This document shows positions 33,615 through 36,339 of a DNA stretch of 36,339 nt, in pieces (the stretch's first letter is position 1; each line of letters starts with the position of its first letter). Origin of the DNA: Mageeibacillus sp. UBA6980. GTDB lineage: Bacteria; Bacillota; Clostridia; Saccharofermentanales; Saccharofermentanaceae. The notes beneath the pieces were generated by a model that ran no database searches, was not told the origin of the DNA, and worked only from the letters and a program-made list of their open reading frames with translations. The position numbers and the translations under genes are program-made. The stretch covers positions 1 through 36,339 of the forward strand of contig DJYK01000038.1 in assembly GCA_002450095.1 (NCBI GenBank), written 5' to 3'.

Positions 33615-34025
33615 GTGTTAGTAGTAAAGCATGACGAATTAACGGCAGAAGAATTTATCTATATGTGGGAATCCGTATGGGGCGCAGGACCATCTCTCGA
33701 GCAGACGAGACTGGCGATGGATAAGACCTTATATAGAGTATCGATATTTGATGACGATAAGATTGTTGCGATGGCAAGGGTTATAGGTGATATGGGCCTT
33801 TGTTATTACATCAAAGATGTTATAGTGTTGCCTGAATATCAGGGAAAAGGGATTGGTAGGATGCTGATCGCTGAATTGCTAAAGTTTATCAATGATCACG
33901 GTATTCCGGATACAGATATTTTTATTGAGTTATGTGCAATGCCGGATAAGATTCCGTTTTATGAGAAATTCGGTTTCTCCGCTAATGAAGCTCAGCGGTT
34001 GAGAATTATGCATCATGTAGATTAG
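33615..34025 (+). CDS. GNAT-family acetyltransferase
   Basis: 136 residues from a GTG start with AGAGGA eight bases upstream. Motif A is clear (VLPEYQGKGIGRMLI, i.e. QGKGIG). The C-terminal PFYEKFGF motif is also typical. It resembles small GNATs acting on amines or amino acids. The DNA here is more AT-rich than the operon upstream. Confidence 0.88.
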   Translation: MLVVKHDELTAEEFIYMWESVWGAGPSLEQTRLAMDKTLYRVSIFDDDKIVAMARVIGDMGLCYYIKDVIVLPEYQGKGIGRMLIAELLKFINDHGIPDTDIFIELCAMPDKIPFYEKFGFSANEAQRLRIMHHVD

Positions 34026-34076
34026 TTTCGAAGAGAATCAGGATAACTGACTATTAAATATTATGATGGAGTGTTT

Positions 34077-34826
34077 ATGATACGTGTTTCGATGAAAAAT
34101 GACGGATTTGAAGGAATCCTGTTCTTGGGAAACGGAAGCAAGGACAAAGTAATAATAGTTATGTCCGGATCCAATGGTGGAATGAGTATGGCTAAGCATG
34201 AGGCAGAGTTCTACCATAAGAACGGCATTCCGGCTATGTCGCTTGCGCTATTCAAGACAAAGCAGACTTCTCCCAACCTGGTAAGTGTTCCTGTTGAATA
34301 TGTTGAGAATGCTATAAAGTACTTAAGAAAACAGGGTTATCAAAACATTGGTATCGACGGGGCATCAAAAGGCAGTGAAATGGCTCTGGTTGCAGGTTCT
34401 CTGCTTCCGGATATCTCCTGTGTTATAGCGAGGGTTCCTTCCTACTATGTAAGCGAAGGATTATCGGGAAAAGGAAAAAATAAAGGACCTTCGGGGACTT
34501 CTTGCTGGAGTTATCAAGGCAAAGACCTGCCGTATGCCGCGTATAAAACACGAATCATAAATATGCTGGAAATCCTTAAAAAGGAAAAAGAAATAAGGAT
34601 TCGAGACATCAACAGTGATAAAGACGTTACCCCGGACACAATTATTCCGGTTGAAAACATAAAGGGGCCAGTTCTGTTTCTGTCATCTAAAAAAGATGAA
34701 GTATGGCCCTCATATGAAAGTGCTTGTCTTATGGATGAGAAACTTGAAAATGGAATTGCTTGCGTGGGTAAAAGACGTATGGCAGTAAGATTATCTTTTG
34801 AATTTAATGAAACAGTGAGTCCTTAA
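34077..34826 (+). CDS. BAAT/acyl-CoA thioester hydrolase-type protein, C-terminally truncated
   Basis: 249 residues from the ATG at 34077, with GGAG five bases upstream; the GTG at 34071 overlaps that site. The nucleophile elbow is DGASKGSEMAL (Ser in GxSxG-like context) and the acid is Asp in SSKKDEVWPS, as in the BAAT C-terminal domain family. The catalytic His segment (usually Y-P-x-x-G/S-H) is missing. After residue 220 the sequence becomes an unrelated tail ending FEFNETVSP. It is probably inactive or in decay. Confidence 0.7.
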   Translation: MIRVSMKNDGFEGILFLGNGSKDKVIIVMSGSNGGMSMAKHEAEFYHKNGIPAMSLALFKTKQTSPNLVSVPVEYVENAIKYLRKQGYQNIGIDGASKGSEMALVAGSLLPDISCVIARVPSYYVSEGLSGKGKNKGPSGTSCWSYQGKDLPYAAYKTRIINMLEILKKEKEIRIRDINSDKDVTPDTIIPVENIKGPVLFLSSKKDEVWPSYESACLMDEKLENGIACVGKRRMAVRLSFEFNETVSP

Positions 34827-34850
34827 CCCGGTTGTATTGTTAGGTGTTCT

Positions 34851-35402
34851 TTACAAAAGATCAGAACTGAACCCCTCTTTTAAACATAAGATAAGTGTTG
34901 ATGAAGGAATGGTCATTCCGTCCTCTATCCATTTGATAAGCATTGAGTTCATACCTCCCATACTGTATGCAAGAAGATATGGAAGCTTATCTCTGTAATA
35001 GTCAACTATCTCTGCGGATCTTACGAATCTGAACACTTCAAAAGACCGGTCATACGATTCTTCAAAAAGCTGATGAAGCAGGTTGCTCTGTTTCATGAGC
35101 TTCAGTGTTTCGGCATGCTTTTCCCAGAAGTCGAAAAAGCATTGCATAATATCCCAGTAATGATGTGATCCTTTGTCTTTCATCGATAACAGGCATTCTT
35201 TATACATTGAGTTAAAAAGATGCTTAAGCACCTCATCTTTGTCACTGAAATGCCGGTAGAAAGTCTTTCTGGATACCCCGGCCTCCTGTGTTATCTGGGT
35301 CACAGTTATCTCTTTATAATCGTAGATCTTCATTACCTTGAGCAAGGCCAGGGCAATTGCTTCCTTTGATCTTTCTGCGATAAGTCCGTTTGTATTATTC
35401 AT
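34851..35402 (-). CDS. TetR-family regulator
   Basis: 183 residues with an N-terminal helix-turn-helix ITQEAGVSRKTFYRHFSDKD and a helical C-terminal domain of the TetR_C/DhaS-like type. GGAGG lies eleven bases before the ATG. It diverges from the EFR1 ferredoxin gene, with overlapping promoters and a perfect 13-base palindrome just downstream of its own -10 box, so control of both genes is likely. Confidence 0.88.
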   Translation of the reverse strand: MNNTNGLIAERSKEAIALALLKVMKIYDYKEITVTQITQEAGVSRKTFYRHFSDKDEVLKHLFNSMYKECLLSMKDKGSHHYWDIMQCFFDFWEKHAETLKLMKQSNLLHQLFEESYDRSFEVFRFVRSAEIVDYYRDKLPYLLAYSMGGMNSMLIKWIEDGMTIPSSTLILCLKEGFSSDLL

Positions 35403-35503
35403 AGGTAACAGATCCTCCGGATGTGTGACACATTAGATAATTTGCTTGCTTTCGTTTACAAAGCGATTCTATAATACTCTCAAAGGGGTTACAAGTGTTA
35501 CCT
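35403..35503. promoter_or_regulatory. Divergent promoters and operator candidates, TetR / EFR1
   Basis: Forward promoter: TTGCTT (35446-35451), 18 bases, TATAAT (35470-35475). Reverse promoter on the minus strand: TTGTAA (35461-35456), 16 bases, TATCTA (35439-35434). The -35 regions overlap. ATGTGTGACACAT (35421-35433) is a perfect palindrome at the TetR start site. AGGTAACA (35403-35410) and TGTTACCT (35496-35503) are inverted copies in the two leaders. Confidence 0.6.
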
Positions 35504-35519
35504 CTTAGGGAGGTTAGTT

Positions 35520-36338
35520 TTGAAAAAGGTTATTTATTTTTTCAGCGGAACGGGAAACAGTTTGCGGGCCGCAAGGATAATAGCAGATGAGCTGAAGGAT
35601 ACCGGGATAGTTAATGTCAGAAATGATCCTTCCGGATACAGCGCTGAGGATGCAGAAGTGATCGGTTTTGTGTGTCCGGTTTATGAGTGGGATATCCCCG
35701 GAAGAATGAAAGCATTTATCTCACAACTTAACGTAAACCCCAATGCCTATATATTTATGGTTGCCACTTATATTGCTATTCACGGAAAAGCCTTTGAGAC
35801 TGTGGCTGATATTCTATCTTCAAAGGGTGCGCATCTGAGTTACTCGCGTGCTGTCAGATGCGTTGCAAGCCAGTGTATCGCATATCCGCCATTTCCTCCA
35901 GAGAAGATCATGATCCCGCTCATGGAGAGAAGCATGCGGAAGACTGCACGTGAAATATGTGAAAGAAGGCTTAGAAAGTATCCTCATATGTCGATCATAA
36001 CAAGGAAATTGTTCCCGAAGATGATGGTCCCGTATCTCAACGTTGAACATGAATATGATAAAGGTTTTTATGCAAACAGCAGATGTACCGGTTGTTCAAC
36101 ATGCTTGAAAGTCTGTCCGACAAAGAATATTACAATGGAAAACTCACGCCCGGTGTGGAACAGGAAATGTCACGGATGTAATGCCTGCGTGGTATATTGT
36201 CCTTCCAAAGCGATACAGTTTAAGACTCCCGAAGCATATGTTGCACTCGGTACACTGATCTCAAAGAAACTCGGACTGCCCGAAAAAAGAAAGCGTTATC
36301 ATAATCCATATATCAAAGCGCGTGACCTGATGGATTAG
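35520..36338 (+). CDS. EFR1-family flavodoxin/ferredoxin fusion
   Basis: 272 residues from a TTG start preceded by AGGGAGG at six bases. Residues 1-150 are a flavodoxin-like domain with the FMN loop FSGTGNSLRAA. Near the C-terminus two 4Fe-4S motifs are intact: CTGCSTCLKVCP and CHGCNACVVYCP. EFR1 (EF-hand-like flavoprotein/ferredoxin) proteins are soluble electron carriers of anaerobes. Regulation by the divergent TetR suggests induction by a redox-active or toxic compound. It ends one base before the window edge and is complete. Confidence 0.92.
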   Translation: MKKVIYFFSGTGNSLRAARIIADELKDTGIVNVRNDPSGYSAEDAEVIGFVCPVYEWDIPGRMKAFISQLNVNPNAYIFMVATYIAIHGKAFETVADILSSKGAHLSYSRAVRCVASQCIAYPPFPPEKIMIPLMERSMRKTAREICERRLRKYPHMSIITRKLFPKMMVPYLNVEHEYDKGFYANSRCTGCSTCLKVCPTKNITMENSRPVWNRKCHGCNACVVYCPSKAIQFKTPEAYVALGTLISKKLGLPEKRKRYHNPYIKARDLMD

Positions 36339-36339
36339 A

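Overview
The window looks like chromosomal DNA of a Gram-positive anaerobe of class Clostridia. The signs are a class III fructose-1,6-bisphosphatase, a FeoA-FeoB fusion, an EFR1-type flavodoxin/ferredoxin protein, CPBP proteases, strong AAGGAG-type ribosome binding sites, TTG/GTG starts and moderate GC. No rRNA, tRNA, CRISPR array, integrase or transposase was seen. The genus cannot be fixed from the sequence alone.

Region 1 (1-24.7 kb) is mostly dense housekeeping-type DNA. It starts with the tail of an AT-rich PD-(D/E)XK-like nuclease gene. Next come a FeoA-FeoB ferrous iron transporter with a clear promoter and dyad, a HAD hydrolase coupled to a DUF389 membrane protein, and a very large DUF4011-type superfamily 1 helicase. 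The helicase's DUF3320-like C-terminus lies in the -1 frame behind a textbook A AAA AAC slippery site. Then follow a lipoprotein, fbp, a membrane GGDEF/EAL protein with a degenerate GGDEF motif, a small beta-rich protein under a dyad-containing promoter, a two-gene signalling unit (Xre-receiver fusion plus LytS-like kinase), an acidic membrane protein, a giant RND exporter with a roughly 345-residue coiled-coil insertion, and cardiolipin synthase. Four convergent gene pairs here end within a few bases of each other or overlap.

Region 2 (24.7-36.3 kb) is accessory in character: small, individually regulated transcription units with decayed fragments between them. A methyltransferase sits behind two overlapping ArsR/SmtB-like operators. 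A TetR-CPBP operon has a consensus promoter whose spacer is filled by an operator. A MarR-flavodoxin operon has two palindromic operators. A TetR gene and an EFR1 ferredoxin gene diverge from overlapping promoters. Between them are GNAT acetyltransferases, a ketopantoate-reductase-like protein, an Xre regulator, a second CPBP protease, a histidine phosphatase with small membrane proteins, and a C-terminally truncated BAAT-type hydrolase.

The most unusual structures are two arrays of one 62-bp palindromic repeat family, at 25.5-25.7 kb and 29.0-29.2 kb in opposite orientation, bracketing about 3.3 kb of cargo. The second array is bounded by an exact 53-bp direct repeat that duplicates the 3' end of the flavodoxin gene. 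Together with the helicase frameshift, these are the best candidates for undescribed biology in the window.
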